Source: Alphaproteobacteria bacterium UBA1002 (GTDB lineage Bacteria; Pseudomonadota; Alphaproteobacteria; Rickettsiales; UBA998). Taken from it: 64,000 nt of DNA. Position numbers and translations under genes: made by a program. The stretch covers positions 1 through 64,000 of the forward strand of contig DBAU01000110.1 of the NCBI GenBank assembly GCA_002291845.1. The letters run 5' to 3'. The notes beneath the pieces are model-generated. The model ran no database searches. It was not told the DNA's origin and was given only the letters and a program-made list of their open reading frames with translations. Position 1 is the stretch's first letter, and each line of letters begins with the position of its first letter. Below, in pieces: positions 1 through 8,658 of the stretch.

Positions 1-894
1 ATGACCGATCCGCTGCGCGGCCTCTTGCTCGGCGTATTCTTTCTCTCCATCGGCATGAGCACGGACATTACGGCCCTGATGCGTGATCCGTTATGGCTGA
101 TGCTCGGAGTATTAGGCCTACTCGTCGTTAAATCCACGATAACGCTTATATTGAGTCTGTTCTTTCGCCTACCACTGGCCAAAGCGGTGGAGGTGTCTTT
201 GCTCCTCAGCCAGTCTGGCGAGTTTGCGCTTATCATCATCAGCATGGCGCTGGCTGCGCATATTATGCCACCAGAAGCCGCACAGTACTTCCTGCTGGTT
301 ACCGCCTTGTCGATGATGATCACGCCAGTGCTCGCCACCGGCGCACGGGCGCTGGGTCGTGTACTGCAAAACCCCAGCCGGGCGTTGCCAGACTGGTTGC
401 CACAATCCGCGAAGAAAGCGCGCGAAAACCATTTCATCATCGCCGGGTTTGGCCGGGTCGGCATGATGCTGGGGCAGATTCTCGAAGCGCACCATGTGCC
501 CTATGTTGCCGTGGACCAGAACGCCATGCACGCCGGTCGCATGCGCGATCTTTCGTTTCCTGTTTATTACGGGGACGCCCGGCGCATGGAGCTGTGGAAA
601 CGGCTGGGCGCTGGCACGGCGCAGGGCGTGCTGATCACGGTCGATGAACCGCGCGCTGCACAGGATATGCTGCGTATGGTGCGCCGCCACTGGCCGCTAC
701 TGCCCGTCATCGTACGGGCGCGTGATGTGCGCGATACACAGGTGCTTTATGATCTCGGCGCGACGCTCGTGGTACCGGAAATGCTGGAAGCCAGCCTGCA
801 TCTGGCCCGCCAAACGCTACAGATGATCGGCATTGAGCCGGGGCAGATTGAACAGACGCTCTCGACGCAGCGTGATGCCGCGCGACCGCTCTAA
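1..894 (+). CDS. Kef-type cation:proton antiporter, C-terminal part (5' truncated by window edge)
   Basis: This is the last 297 residues of a CPA2-family monovalent cation:proton antiporter. The first ~120 residues hold hydrophobic helices, including the SQSGEFAL stretch typical of the Kef exchanger domain. A cytoplasmic RCK/TrkA-N nucleotide-binding domain follows from about residue 142, starting with the Rossmann motif IIAGFGRVG and a later YGDARR strand. Such proteins exchange K+ or Na+ for H+ across the inner membrane under control of the RCK domain. The reading frame is open at base 1, so the ATG there is probably internal and the N-terminal transmembrane helices lie outside the window. 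I see no C-terminal RCK_C domain; the protein ends about 30 residues after the nucleotide-binding fold. KefB versus KefC cannot be decided. Confidence 0.85.
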   Translation: MTDPLRGLLLGVFFLSIGMSTDITALMRDPLWLMLGVLGLLVVKSTITLILSLFFRLPLAKAVEVSLLLSQSGEFALIIISMALAAHIMPPEAAQYFLLVTALSMMITPVLATGARALGRVLQNPSRALPDWLPQSAKKARENHFIIAGFGRVGMMLGQILEAHHVPYVAVDQNAMHAGRMRDLSFPVYYGDARRMELWKRLGAGTAQGVLITVDEPRAAQDMLRMVRRHWPLLPVIVRARDVRDTQVLYDLGATLVVPEMLEASLHLARQTLQMIGIEPGQIEQTLSTQRDAARPL

Positions 895-908
895 TGCAGA
901 TGCGTCAT

Positions 909-1427
909 TTATTCTGTTCGCCGCTGCGAGCAGATAACACGATTGCCATTTCCCTCATACTCCAACCGATCAAAGGCGAATAGGTTGGCCATCGCAATGC
1001 CACGCCCATTGGGATAATGCAGGCGTTCCTGCGCAAAGGTCAGGTAATGATGCCAGTCAAACCCTTCGCCTTCGTCCTGAATAATCACCTGCACCGCCTG
1101 TGCGTCCTGCCTTAGCCAGAGCTGTGCACGTCGTACTTTGTAGTGCGGATGATCCAGCCGCTGACGCAATTCTGACTCCCACTTACCCACCCGCAGCAGA
1201 TAGGCCTTCTCCTCAAGCCCCAGCCCCAGATTGCCATGCTCCACCGCATTGAGCAGCAGCTCATACAACCCGTGATACGCCTGAGCCGGAGATGGAAACG
1301 CGCGCGACAGCTGCCGCGCCATGCGTGAAACCTCCTCCAGCGTTCGTACGCTGCCCGCGGGGTTCGCGGCCGGCGTATCGAGCATGTCTGGTAAGAGAGA
1401 AGCATAGACCATGGCTGCATCATACAT
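909..1427 (-). CDS. Small ATP-binding protein of the RsbW/HATPase_c_2 type
   Basis: A 172-residue protein built around a GHKL ATPase fold with no histidine-kinase dimerisation domain. The N box reads YELLLNAVEHGN (about residues 55-66), the G1 box DEGEGFDW (about 118-125) and the G2 region NGRGIAMAN (about 140-148). This single-domain layout is that of anti-sigma-factor kinases and related switch proteins (RsbW/SpoIIAB), which bind ATP and a partner protein. No sigma factor or anti-anti-sigma gene is adjacent, so its partner is unknown. It is convergent with the antiporter gene, 14 bp away, and divergent from the RNA methyltransferase. A second ATG lies five codons inside; no clear Shine-Dalgarno sequence favours either start. 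Confidence 0.75.
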   Translation of the reverse strand: MYDAAMVYASLLPDMLDTPAANPAGSVRTLEEVSRMARQLSRAFPSPAQAYHGLYELLLNAVEHGNLGLGLEEKAYLLRVGKWESELRQRLDHPHYKVRRAQLWLRQDAQAVQVIIQDEGEGFDWHHYLTFAQERLHYPNGRGIAMANLFAFDRLEYEGNGNRVICSQRRTE

Positions 1428-1476
1428 ATGCGTGCATTATTTGCAAGATATTAAACCACTGGTTGCATACCCGCTC

Positions 1477-1504
1477 TTGCTTCCCTGCGCGGGCCCGTTA
1501 CTAT
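1477..1504 (+). promoter_or_regulatory. Candidate sigma70 promoter of the RlmD-like gene
   Basis: TTGCTT at 1477-1482 and TACTAT at 1499-1504 are separated by 16 bp and lie 37 bp before the ATG at 1542. The match is moderate and found by eye only. Confidence 0.3.
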
Positions 1505-1541
1505 CCTCACCATTACTGCCATCCTGTATCCCCTGCTTGCC

Positions 1542-2843
1542 ATGCCAACCTCCCTTCCCGCCGGAACTGAACTGACGCTTTGCATTGACCGTCTCGGCGC
1601 GCAGGGGGACGGCATCGGGCAGCACCAAGGACAGCCTGTCTATGTGCCCTACACCTTGCCCGGGGAAAACGTCCGCATAGTGGTTGAGCAGACCAGCCGC
1701 GACGGCATCCGTGCGCGCCTGCGTGAGGTTTGCGTGCCTTCGCCCCTACGGCGTGAGGCACCCTGCCCGCATCACGGCAGCTGTGGCGGCTGTAGCGTGC
1801 TACACCTGCAACCAGACGCGTACCGGCAGCTCAAAACCGAACGGCTGGAAGAGGCCGTACGCCGCGCAGGCTATCCGGCGAGCTGCGTCGCGGCCATGGT
1901 AGAGATCGGCCCGGGCTCGCGACGGCGCGCTGAGTTTAGTGTTCAGGTGGAGAAGGGCGTTGTGCATCTGGGATTTCTCGCGCCGCGCGCGCATCGGCTA
2001 GTATCCATTGACACCTGCCATGTCCTCAGCCCGGGGGTGCACGCGGCGATGGTTGCCTGTCGGGCAGGGCTATCAGCGCTGAGCCGCCCCAGCCTGCTGC
2101 AACGGCTCAGCCTGACCGAAACAGCAAGCGGCATCGACATGCAGCTCATGGCGCGCGAGCCGCTGAAGGCGGTGGATCAGCAGGCATTGGTCACCTTCGC
2201 GCAAGCGCTGGGGGTACAGCGCCTCTCCCTCAGGCTGGCAGGTGAAAGTGCCCCACCGCCCGACGTGCTGTACGCCGCGGGAGAGGTGGAAGCCCTCTTC
2301 GGTGGCTACGCCGTCGCGCTGCCTCCCGGCGCATTCCTGCAGGCCAGCCAGCACGGCGAAGACGCATTGGTACGCGCCGTACTCGCCGGACTGGAGGGCT
2401 TCACGCGCATCGCCGATATCTACAGCGGGTGCGGGACGTATAGCCTGCCGCTAGTGAGGGCGGGACATCGGGTAGACGCGTTCGAAGGAAGCGCTGAGAT
2501 GGTGGCCGCACTGCACAACGCCGCACGCCGTTACGGGCTGCAAGAGCGGCTGGAAGCACGCCAACGCGACCTGTTTCGCAGCCCGCTCAGCGCTGCCGAG
2601 CTACGCCGCTTCGATGCCGCCGTGATGAACCCGCCGCGCAATGGTGCCCTGCCGCAGGCGCAGGCCCTGGCCGCCAGCGGGCTGGCCCGCATCGTTGTTG
2701 TCTCGTGCAATCCAGCCACCTTCGCCCGCGACGCCATCCCCCTGCGCGAGGCCGGATACCAACTAGAGCGCGCCCTCCCCGTCGACCAATTCTACGGCTC
2801 ATCCCACCTCGAACTCGTCGCCGTGTTCAGCAAACGACCGTAA
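1542..2843 (+). CDS. Class I SAM-dependent RNA (uracil-5-)methyltransferase, RlmD/TrmA family
   Basis: A 433-residue RNA m5U methyltransferase. An N-terminal TRAM/OB domain (about residues 1-60, with GAQGDGIG) is followed by a [4Fe-4S] cysteine cluster, CPHHGSCGGCSVLHL (about 75-89). The SAM fold starts at IADIYSGCGTYSLPL (about 290). The NPPRNG motif (about 364) and VVVSCNPATFARD (about 386) supply the catalytic elements; the Cys in SCNP is the nucleophile of the family. The length fits RlmD (23S rRNA U1939) or its alphaproteobacterial homologues, but the exact target base cannot be read from sequence. It stands alone on the plus strand and marks the left edge of the polysaccharide island. 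Start chosen at the only ATG ahead of the TRAM domain. Confidence 0.88.
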   Translation: MPTSLPAGTELTLCIDRLGAQGDGIGQHQGQPVYVPYTLPGENVRIVVEQTSRDGIRARLREVCVPSPLRREAPCPHHGSCGGCSVLHLQPDAYRQLKTERLEEAVRRAGYPASCVAAMVEIGPGSRRRAEFSVQVEKGVVHLGFLAPRAHRLVSIDTCHVLSPGVHAAMVACRAGLSALSRPSLLQRLSLTETASGIDMQLMAREPLKAVDQQALVTFAQALGVQRLSLRLAGESAPPPDVLYAAGEVEALFGGYAVALPPGAFLQASQHGEDALVRAVLAGLEGFTRIADIYSGCGTYSLPLVRAGHRVDAFEGSAEMVAALHNAARRYGLQERLEARQRDLFRSPLSAAELRRFDAAVMNPPRNGALPQAQALAASGLARIVVVSCNPATFARDAIPLREAGYQLERALPVDQFYGSSHLELVAVFSKRP

Positions 2844-2960
2844 GTGCCCTTTCACAGGAGCCCACGCTATCAAGACCAGATCTCCTCAAAAAGGAATGAG
2901 CCTGACACTACGAGATGGCCAAGCACAGGCGCTTTTGTGGCCGCTGGTTACTGCAATTCG

Positions 2961-4097
2961 CTATCGTACTATTTTCTTTAAAATACGCATGGGTAAAGGA
3001 ACAACTTTTGACTGCGTAGCGATACTTTGTACGGGTGCGCTCTCTTGCTGCTTAAGAGATAACAGGTGTTGCTCATTACGCCAGGCGCTGATCTGAGCTT
3101 GGAAGGCCGCTTCATGTGCGCGCTGCTCATTACTGTAATCGCCATGTGTATTACTAAAAATCATTGTCGGGTGATCTGCGGTCCATGAACGTGGGGTATT
3201 GCACATAAGCAAAGGCTGCCATCCCTTTGGCAGATTCCAATGGCCTCGAAAAACATAATCTCTGGCGTTGGACAGATAAATTAAACCCCCTTCGATTGTA
3301 AGCCGTTCAAAGAGCGATAGATAATAGTCAACATGCTGCTGCTCCATTTCTTGCAAGCTTTCGACATTGATCGTGATGTCAAAGCTATGATTACCAAGAG
3401 AGGGGGTTTGCCAGGCCGGCATGACATAGCAGTCAAAATCCTGACTGTAGCTATCACCATTGTAAAAAGAGCCAACCTTGAGATGGGGAAATTGTTGTTT
3501 CATGTATAGATAGGCATACATTAGCGAACCCGGTACTGCGTCCACTAAAACATAGTGAATTTTTTCTTCACACATGCTGAGTAATGCCTCCGCGAGACGA
3601 CCGTAGCCTCCACCCACTTCAAAAATACGTAGTCTTTCACCTTGTCTTTTAATGGTACGGTTAAAACTTTTAATTAATGAGACATCCATCAGGCTGCCCA
3701 AATCAGTTTCACGCCATCCACAGGCTTGACCGTATCCCAATAAATCTTCAGGCAAGTGTTGATCCGCATCAAGTGCGCGTAAAAAAGACTCTTACTTCTC
3801 AATTGAATGAGGCTGAAGGGGCTGCATTCCAGTAATGCCTACCCAGGGGTCCAGCATCAGAGACAGGGTACTGTATTTTTCATTATATAAATCTTCGGTG
3901 TAGCCGGTAATTCTCGATTGGCTGGGAGACTTACCAAGATTTTGATTCCAGTGATCAGAAGGTGCCAATTTACCACCGTTTTCCAGCATATCGGCAATAA
4001 TTGCGTCGAACATTTTTTTATCACCATCGAGAGCAAACCGATTTTTGCTCGCATCAAACTGTAAAGGGCGTTCGTTTAAAGGCACCAAAAACTCCAT
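2961..4097 (-). pseudogene. Putative sugar O-methyltransferase, interrupted by an in-frame stop
   Basis: Two open frames in the same phase form one protein of about 378 codons, broken by TAA at 3792-3794. The upstream part (4097-3795; a TTG at 4112 is an alternative start) resembles the N-terminal region of putative sugar O-methyltransferases. After the stop the frame continues without a gap into the SAM-binding domain, with EVGGGYGRLAEALL as motif I and ALVDA-like acidic loop (VLVDA) as motif II. No frame change is needed to join them: a single sense codon (CAA, GAA or AAA) in place of TAA would restore the protein. The downstream half could in principle start at a TTG (3755) but would lack the N-terminal domain. 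The gene is AT-rich and sits at the left end of the island, pointing toward rlmD. Function, if intact: methylation of a hydroxyl on an O-antigen or capsule sugar. Confidence 0.72.
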
Positions 4098-4310
4098 CGA
4101 TAGGATTTCCAATCCGTAGAATGCGTACTACTACATATATAGATCTGCAACCAAAGATTCCGTTTAAAGGGATGCAGAAAAGTTATTACACACCCGAAGT
4201 GCGTTAGTCCGAATATGAGGAGTGTTTGTTTTATTTGGGTTGTTGCCTCTTGACGCAGATCAACCAATGCGTTCTTAAGGTGTAGAATTTTTTTAGAGCT
4301 TTAGAAACCA
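4098..4310. other. AT-rich intergenic region between divergent genes
   Basis: About 210 bp separate the O-methyltransferase (minus) from the GT-C glycosyltransferase (plus). It must hold both promoters. A TTGACG at about 4250 is a possible -35 for the plus-strand gene, but I see no good -10 at proper spacing. Short frames crossing it on both strands show no codon bias or recognisable protein. Confidence 0.4.
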
Positions 4311-5951
4311 ATGTTTCTTTTTTTGGAGCAAACGAGTGCCTATATGCGTCAGAGATTGCGCGATGGGCTTTGTTCGACGCTCAATTATCGCTCAGCACAA
4401 ACACTTGCTGCACTTTTTTCCCTCTTATATCTCCCTCAAGCATTTATTCTTATCAGTGATATTGGCCTGATAAATGCTTTTGAAGTAGATCCGGGTAGCC
4501 ATCTGCAGGCTATACTGGATGTGCTTAACAATTACAGCATGCATGCAGGCTATCATAGCCGGTATTACGGGTGGACCTATTTTTTCATTCACTATGTATT
4601 GCTTAGTCCACTCCATTTGTGGGGATTATGGGTGACTGACATAGATCCCTCTGCAATATTTCTGGGATCTCGACTCATTCTTTTTGCAATAGGTTTAAGC
4701 TCGGTTCTGGCTTTTTTTGCACTCACTCAACGTATTTTTGGGCAACATTTAATTTCTTTTCTAGCAGGGCTGATCTTTATTTTATCTCCGATTACGGCAA
4801 AATTCTTTTTTTTCATTCACCCGGAATCCACAGGCATTTTATTCATTTTTCTTGGCGTGCACGCACTACTCGATTTTCGTGATTCGCCAAAAAATAAGCT
4901 CATCTACGGAGCCGGTGTTTTTTCTCTAATACTCGCTTCATTAAGTAAGCAGATTTATTTTTTACTTTCGATCCCCATCCTGGTGATGTTCTTCTGGCTT
5001 TTTTCTGCCGCGAGTAATGTTGGTTTTCTAAAAAGAATGTGCTCCAAAGTAATGATAAAGACCTTGGTGCTTACGGGTTTTGGCGCACTGATCATTTTTT
5101 TTATTATTCATCCCTCTGCATTTATTCAGTTCCCATTTTTTATTGAATATCAAACTACCCTGAGTGGATTTGTGAGTGGAGAAAATGCATATTCACTTGC
5201 TGATGCCCTGCAGGCTTGGGGCGATCATTTAGTAAAAAAACCCGGCACAGTTATTTTGATCTTTTTACTAGTGCCGACGATGATCGCAGGTTTATTGGCG
5301 TATCACGCTAAGCGCCGGGTAGAGTCACTGTTTTTGACAGTCAACGCTGTAACCGGATTGATTATTCTTACACTTATCCTGACGATGAATCGACTCTTTA
5401 TGATGTTGAGTTATTTGCAGCCCATCTATCCGCTACTGATACTTAATTTTCTTGCTGTCATGGTATGGTCGCAGAAAACATCGTGGCGGTTTGGATGGCT
5501 TGTCCATCTTGTCTGTGTTTACTTCGCCATAATTCTTGTAAGCAGTTCGGCACTGGATACGCTAACAATACTTAAGCAAAGACTGGATTACAAAAGCTCA
5601 GCTGCCTTCGTAACGTATGATTACTTAATTAGAAATCTAAAGCCTGAAGAGAAAGTTGCCCATGATCATTTTGTAGCTATCCCCAGGGCGTTCACTGCCA
5701 ATGCGTGCCATTACTGGCAAGGATGCGGAACAGATGCGATTGAAGCGTTCAATCCTGATGTGGTGATGTTTAATCCTGATTTTCACATTTCCGATAAGCC
5801 TTACGCAGAGACTGAACGCTTGAAGCGTTACGTAAGAGAAAAAGGGATGGAGTTAGAGAAAGTATTTAAGATTCCGCAAGTGAATGAGGAGGGTATCCGT
5901 TTAGAACTTACCATCCATGTTTACAGGCTTCCGCGTTTAAAAACGGGGTGA
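4311..5951 (+). CDS. GT-C (family 39/ArnT-like) membrane glycosyltransferase
   Basis: A 546-residue multi-pass membrane protein with roughly 11-13 hydrophobic segments and a soluble C-terminal tail of about 120 residues. The first periplasmic loop carries FEVDPGSHLQAI (about residues 57-68), matching the acidic active-site loop of the PMT/ArnT superfamily. Such enzymes move a sugar from a polyprenyl-phosphate carrier to an acceptor on the periplasmic side. That fits the downstream GtrB/GtrA pair, which would make and flip a polyprenyl-linked sugar. It is strongly AT-rich, unlike the genes after 6040, pointing to a separate origin. The ATG at 4311 is used; an in-frame ATG 11 codons later is possible. 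Donor and acceptor are unknown. Confidence 0.7.
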   Translation: MFLFLEQTSAYMRQRLRDGLCSTLNYRSAQTLAALFSLLYLPQAFILISDIGLINAFEVDPGSHLQAILDVLNNYSMHAGYHSRYYGWTYFFIHYVLLSPLHLWGLWVTDIDPSAIFLGSRLILFAIGLSSVLAFFALTQRIFGQHLISFLAGLIFILSPITAKFFFFIHPESTGILFIFLGVHALLDFRDSPKNKLIYGAGVFSLILASLSKQIYFLLSIPILVMFFWLFSAASNVGFLKRMCSKVMIKTLVLTGFGALIIFFIIHPSAFIQFPFFIEYQTTLSGFVSGENAYSLADALQAWGDHLVKKPGTVILIFLLVPTMIAGLLAYHAKRRVESLFLTVNAVTGLIILTLILTMNRLFMMLSYLQPIYPLLILNFLAVMVWSQKTSWRFGWLVHLVCVYFAIILVSSSALDTLTILKQRLDYKSSAAFVTYDYLIRNLKPEEKVAHDHFVAIPRAFTANACHYWQGCGTDAIEAFNPDVVMFNPDFHISDKPYAETERLKRYVREKGMELEKVFKIPQVNEEGIRLELTIHVYRLPRLKTG

Positions 5952-6039
5952 ATTAAACAGCTTTTTCTTGCGAAGCTTAGGTAAAAAAACTAGTTTGTCG
6001 CCCTATACACATTATTTAAAAAAACAAAGAAAGACGTCT

Positions 6040-7266
6040 ATGCAGCCGAAAGTCGCCTATGCCAAAACCGTTTACGGCCAGAAGGAAATCGACGCCGTCG
6101 TCAAATGCCTGAATGAGAGCACCCAGATGGGCCGATATGCCGGGCAGTTCGAGGCCCGCATCGCGGCACTCTTTGACAAGAAGCACGGCCTGTTCGTCAA
6201 TTCCGGCTCCTCGGCGCTGTATATCGGCATGGAAGCGATGGGGCTGAAGCCGGGCGGTGAGGTCATCACCCCGGCGCTGACCTTCTCGACCACGGTAGGC
6301 TGCATCGTGAAATCGGGGCTGGTGCCGGTATTCGTCGATGTCGGCGTGAATGACTACTGCATCGATGTCAGCCGCATCGAGGAGATGGTAACGGACAAGA
6401 CGGTGGCCATCCTCGCTCCGAACCTGCTCGGCAATCTGTGCGAATGGGACAAGATCGCTGAGATTGCGAAGCGTCATAATCTCAAGGTGATCGAGGATTC
6501 AGCCGATACGCTGGGCGCGACGCTGCACGGCAAATCCAGCGGGTTCTGGAGCGACTGGTCGATCACCAGCTTCTACGGCTCGCATATCATCAACTGCGCC
6601 GGCAATGGTGGCATGCTCTGCCTCAATGACCCCGATCAGCTGCGCGAGGCGAAGCTGCTGCGCTCCTGGGGCCGCTCCTCCTCGATCTTCGATGAGAAGA
6701 GCGAGGCGATTGAGAACCGCTTCAACGTCGATGTGGACGGTATCGAATACGACGCGAAATTCATCTTCGAGCGCATCGGCTATAATCTTGAAGGCTCGGA
6801 AATCGGCGCTGCCTTCGGCCTGGCGCAGCTGGAGGATCTCGAGCAGAATATCCGCACACGTGAGGCCAATTACGCCCGCCAGACGCGCTTCTTCAAGCAG
6901 TATGAGGAATTCTTCGTGCTGCCGCAGCAGACGGAAGGCACCCGCACCGCATGGCTGGCCTATCCGCTCATCATCCGCCCGGATGCGCCCTTCAAGCGCC
7001 GCGACTTCCAGATCGCACTAGAGAAACAGGCGATCCAGACCCGCACCGTCTTCTCCGGCAACATCACCCGCCAGCCGGGCTACAGGAACCTGCCGATGCG
7101 CATCTCACCGCAGGGGCTGGCCAATGCCGACAATATCATGCGTGGCGGCGTCCTGCTGGCCTGCCATCATGGCCTGAACGAAGAGATGTTCACCTATATG
7201 CATGGGCATATCGAGGAATTCCTGCGGCCCTATCTGGCGCAGGGCCGGATGTCGAAGGCGGTGTAA
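6040..7266 (+). CDS. PLP-fold CDP/GDP-sugar 3-dehydratase (RfbH/DdhC- or ColD-like), His in place of PLP lysine
   Basis: A 408-residue DegT/DnrJ/EryC1 fold protein. The position that holds the Schiff-base lysine in sugar aminotransferases is His182, in ITSFYGSHIIN. This swap marks 3-dehydratases such as DdhC/RfbH (E1) and ColD, which use PMP/PLP to remove the C3 hydroxyl of a 4-keto-6-deoxyhexose. The C-terminal VFSGNITRQPGYRN and following NADNIM segment also match that group. The Cys-x-Cys ligands of the E1 [2Fe-2S] cluster appear absent: the equivalent segment after LRSWGRSS has no cysteines. This favours a ColD-like, cluster-free mechanism. The frame is open to a TTG at 5968, but homology begins at the ATG at 6040. 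It is followed 6 bp later by the GtrB-like gene. GC-rich codon use contrasts with the AT-rich gene upstream. Confidence 0.75.
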   Translation: MQPKVAYAKTVYGQKEIDAVVKCLNESTQMGRYAGQFEARIAALFDKKHGLFVNSGSSALYIGMEAMGLKPGGEVITPALTFSTTVGCIVKSGLVPVFVDVGVNDYCIDVSRIEEMVTDKTVAILAPNLLGNLCEWDKIAEIAKRHNLKVIEDSADTLGATLHGKSSGFWSDWSITSFYGSHIINCAGNGGMLCLNDPDQLREAKLLRSWGRSSSIFDEKSEAIENRFNVDVDGIEYDAKFIFERIGYNLEGSEIGAAFGLAQLEDLEQNIRTREANYARQTRFFKQYEEFFVLPQQTEGTRTAWLAYPLIIRPDAPFKRRDFQIALEKQAIQTRTVFSGNITRQPGYRNLPMRISPQGLANADNIMRGGVLLACHHGLNEEMFTYMHGHIEEFLRPYLAQGRMSKAV

Positions 7267-7272
7267 CCGCCC

Positions 7273-8217
7273 ATGGCGAAGAAGCTGATCTCCATCGTTA
7301 TCCCGGCCTATAACGAGGAGGCCTGCACCGCGCCGCTCGAGCGCGGTATCACCGAAATCATCGATAGTATGCCGCAGTATGATTTCGAGGTGATCATCGT
7401 CGAGAATGGCTCCTACGACCGCACCTACGAAAAGCTGATGGAGATTCATCAGCGCGACAGCCGCTTCAAGATCGTCAAGCTCACCCGCAATGTCGGCCCG
7501 GAAAACGCCATCTGCGCCGGGCTGCACTTCGTACGGGGGGATGCCGCCATCATCACCTATGCCGATCTGGAAGACCCGCCCCATCTGATGCGCGACTTCC
7601 TCGCCAGGTGGGAGGAGGGCTACAAGCATGTCTACGGCATCACGCGGCAGCGGCAGGGCAGCCGTCTGCGGCGCTTCAATTCCCAGCTTTTCTATACCAT
7701 CATCAACCGGCTGACCAATAATGTGGTACCGAAGAATGTGGCGGATTTCCGGCTGGTGGACCGGCAGGTCTATCTCGAGATCAACCGCATCACCGAGAAG
7801 AACCGCTTTCTGCGCGGCCTGTTCGCCTGGCTGAACTATAAATCCTTCGGCATCGAGTATGACCGCAACACCACACGCGCGGGCGGCGAATCGAAAGCCT
7901 CGACCCTGGTCGTGCTGGCGCTGGCGCTCAAGGCGATTTTCTCCTACTCTAATTTTCCGCTCAAAATCGCCAGTATTCTCGGCGGCGTGACCGGGGGACT
8001 CTCACTGCTCGCCATTCTCTATTTCATCGTGCAGTATCTCTTCTTCGATACCTTCCCCTTCAGCGGGTTCGGCACGATCGTGGTGCTGATGCTGCTGATG
8101 TTCAGCATCCTCTTCTTCCTTATCGGGATTCTGGGCGAGTATGTGGCGCTGATCTACAGCGAGGTGAAGGGACGCCCGCTCTTCGTTATCGATGAACTGG
8201 TCGGGATCCGCCAGTGA
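7273..8217 (+). CDS. Polyprenyl-phosphate glycosyltransferase, family 2 (GtrB/DPMS-like)
   Basis: A 314-residue GT2 enzyme. The N-terminal Rossmann-like domain begins SIVIPAYNEEAC, and the metal/nucleotide motif is YADLEDPP (about residues 96-103), a variant of the ADLQDPP of dolichol-phosphate mannose synthases and GtrB. Two C-terminal membrane helices (about 232-258 and 268-295) anchor it in the inner membrane. It transfers a sugar from a nucleotide donor to undecaprenyl phosphate on the cytoplasmic face. The next gene encodes a GtrA-like flippase and overlaps by 4 bp, the usual partner arrangement. Together with the GT-C enzyme upstream they form a side-chain modification module. The sugar is not readable from sequence. 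Confidence 0.85.
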   Translation: MAKKLISIVIPAYNEEACTAPLERGITEIIDSMPQYDFEVIIVENGSYDRTYEKLMEIHQRDSRFKIVKLTRNVGPENAICAGLHFVRGDAAIITYADLEDPPHLMRDFLARWEEGYKHVYGITRQRQGSRLRRFNSQLFYTIINRLTNNVVPKNVADFRLVDRQVYLEINRITEKNRFLRGLFAWLNYKSFGIEYDRNTTRAGGESKASTLVVLALALKAIFSYSNFPLKIASILGGVTGGLSLLAILYFIVQYLFFDTFPFSGFGTIVVLMLLMFSILFFLIGILGEYVALIYSEVKGRPLFVIDELVGIRQ

Positions 8218-8648
8218 CGCCAGACGATCCGGCCACATCCCGCTTCCGGCCGCTCGCTGCCTTCTTCCGCCTGCCGCAGCCACTGCGCTATCTGCTGATC
8301 GGCGGCTATAACACGCTCATGAGCGGCGCGCTCTATGCCGGGCTGTACCTGCTGCTCGGCGAGTGGCTGCACTACCTGCTGATTCTGTTGTTGAATTATC
8401 TGCTCTCGGTGACGCATTCCTTCCTGACCATGAAATATCTCGTCTTTCGCAGCCGCGGCCATCTCTGGCAGGAATATCTGCGCTGCCAGCTGTCCTACCT
8501 GACGCTGCTTGGGACCAATATTCCGCTGCTCGGTGTGCTGGTGGACGGTCTGGGGATCGGGGCCATCGCCGCGCAGTTGATCTGCACAGTTGTCATCGCG
8601 GCGCTGGGCTATGTGATGCACCAGCGCTTCTCCTTCGCCGCCCGGTAG
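8214..8648 (+). CDS. GtrA-like membrane protein (putative polyprenyl-phosphate-sugar flippase)
   Basis: A 144-residue protein with four predicted membrane helices, beginning with the family signature FRLPQPLRYLLIGGYNTL and ending with MHQRFSFA, as in the GtrA/DPMS-like family (PF04138). GtrA proteins are thought to flip undecaprenyl-phosphate-linked sugars to the periplasm. The start is GTG at 8214, overlapping the GtrB-like stop codon (GTGA), which indicates translational coupling. The gene is convergent with the thiamine-diphosphate enzyme, 10 bp away. Confidence 0.8.
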   Translation: MTPDDPATSRFRPLAAFFRLPQPLRYLLIGGYNTLMSGALYAGLYLLLGEWLHYLLILLLNYLLSVTHSFLTMKYLVFRSRGHLWQEYLRCQLSYLTLLGTNIPLLGVLVDGLGIGAIAAQLICTVVIAALGYVMHQRFSFAAR

Positions 8649-8658
8649 CGTTTCCGGA

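Noticed and set aside
2844..2960. A copy of the tRNA-Glu 3' end as an attachment site at the island's left edge
   Set aside because: I looked for the T-arm sequence and found none; no integrase gene is in the island either.
4001..4207. A 68-codon plus-strand frame over the O-methyltransferase start
   Set aside because: Overlaps a better-supported gene and has no ribosome site or family match.
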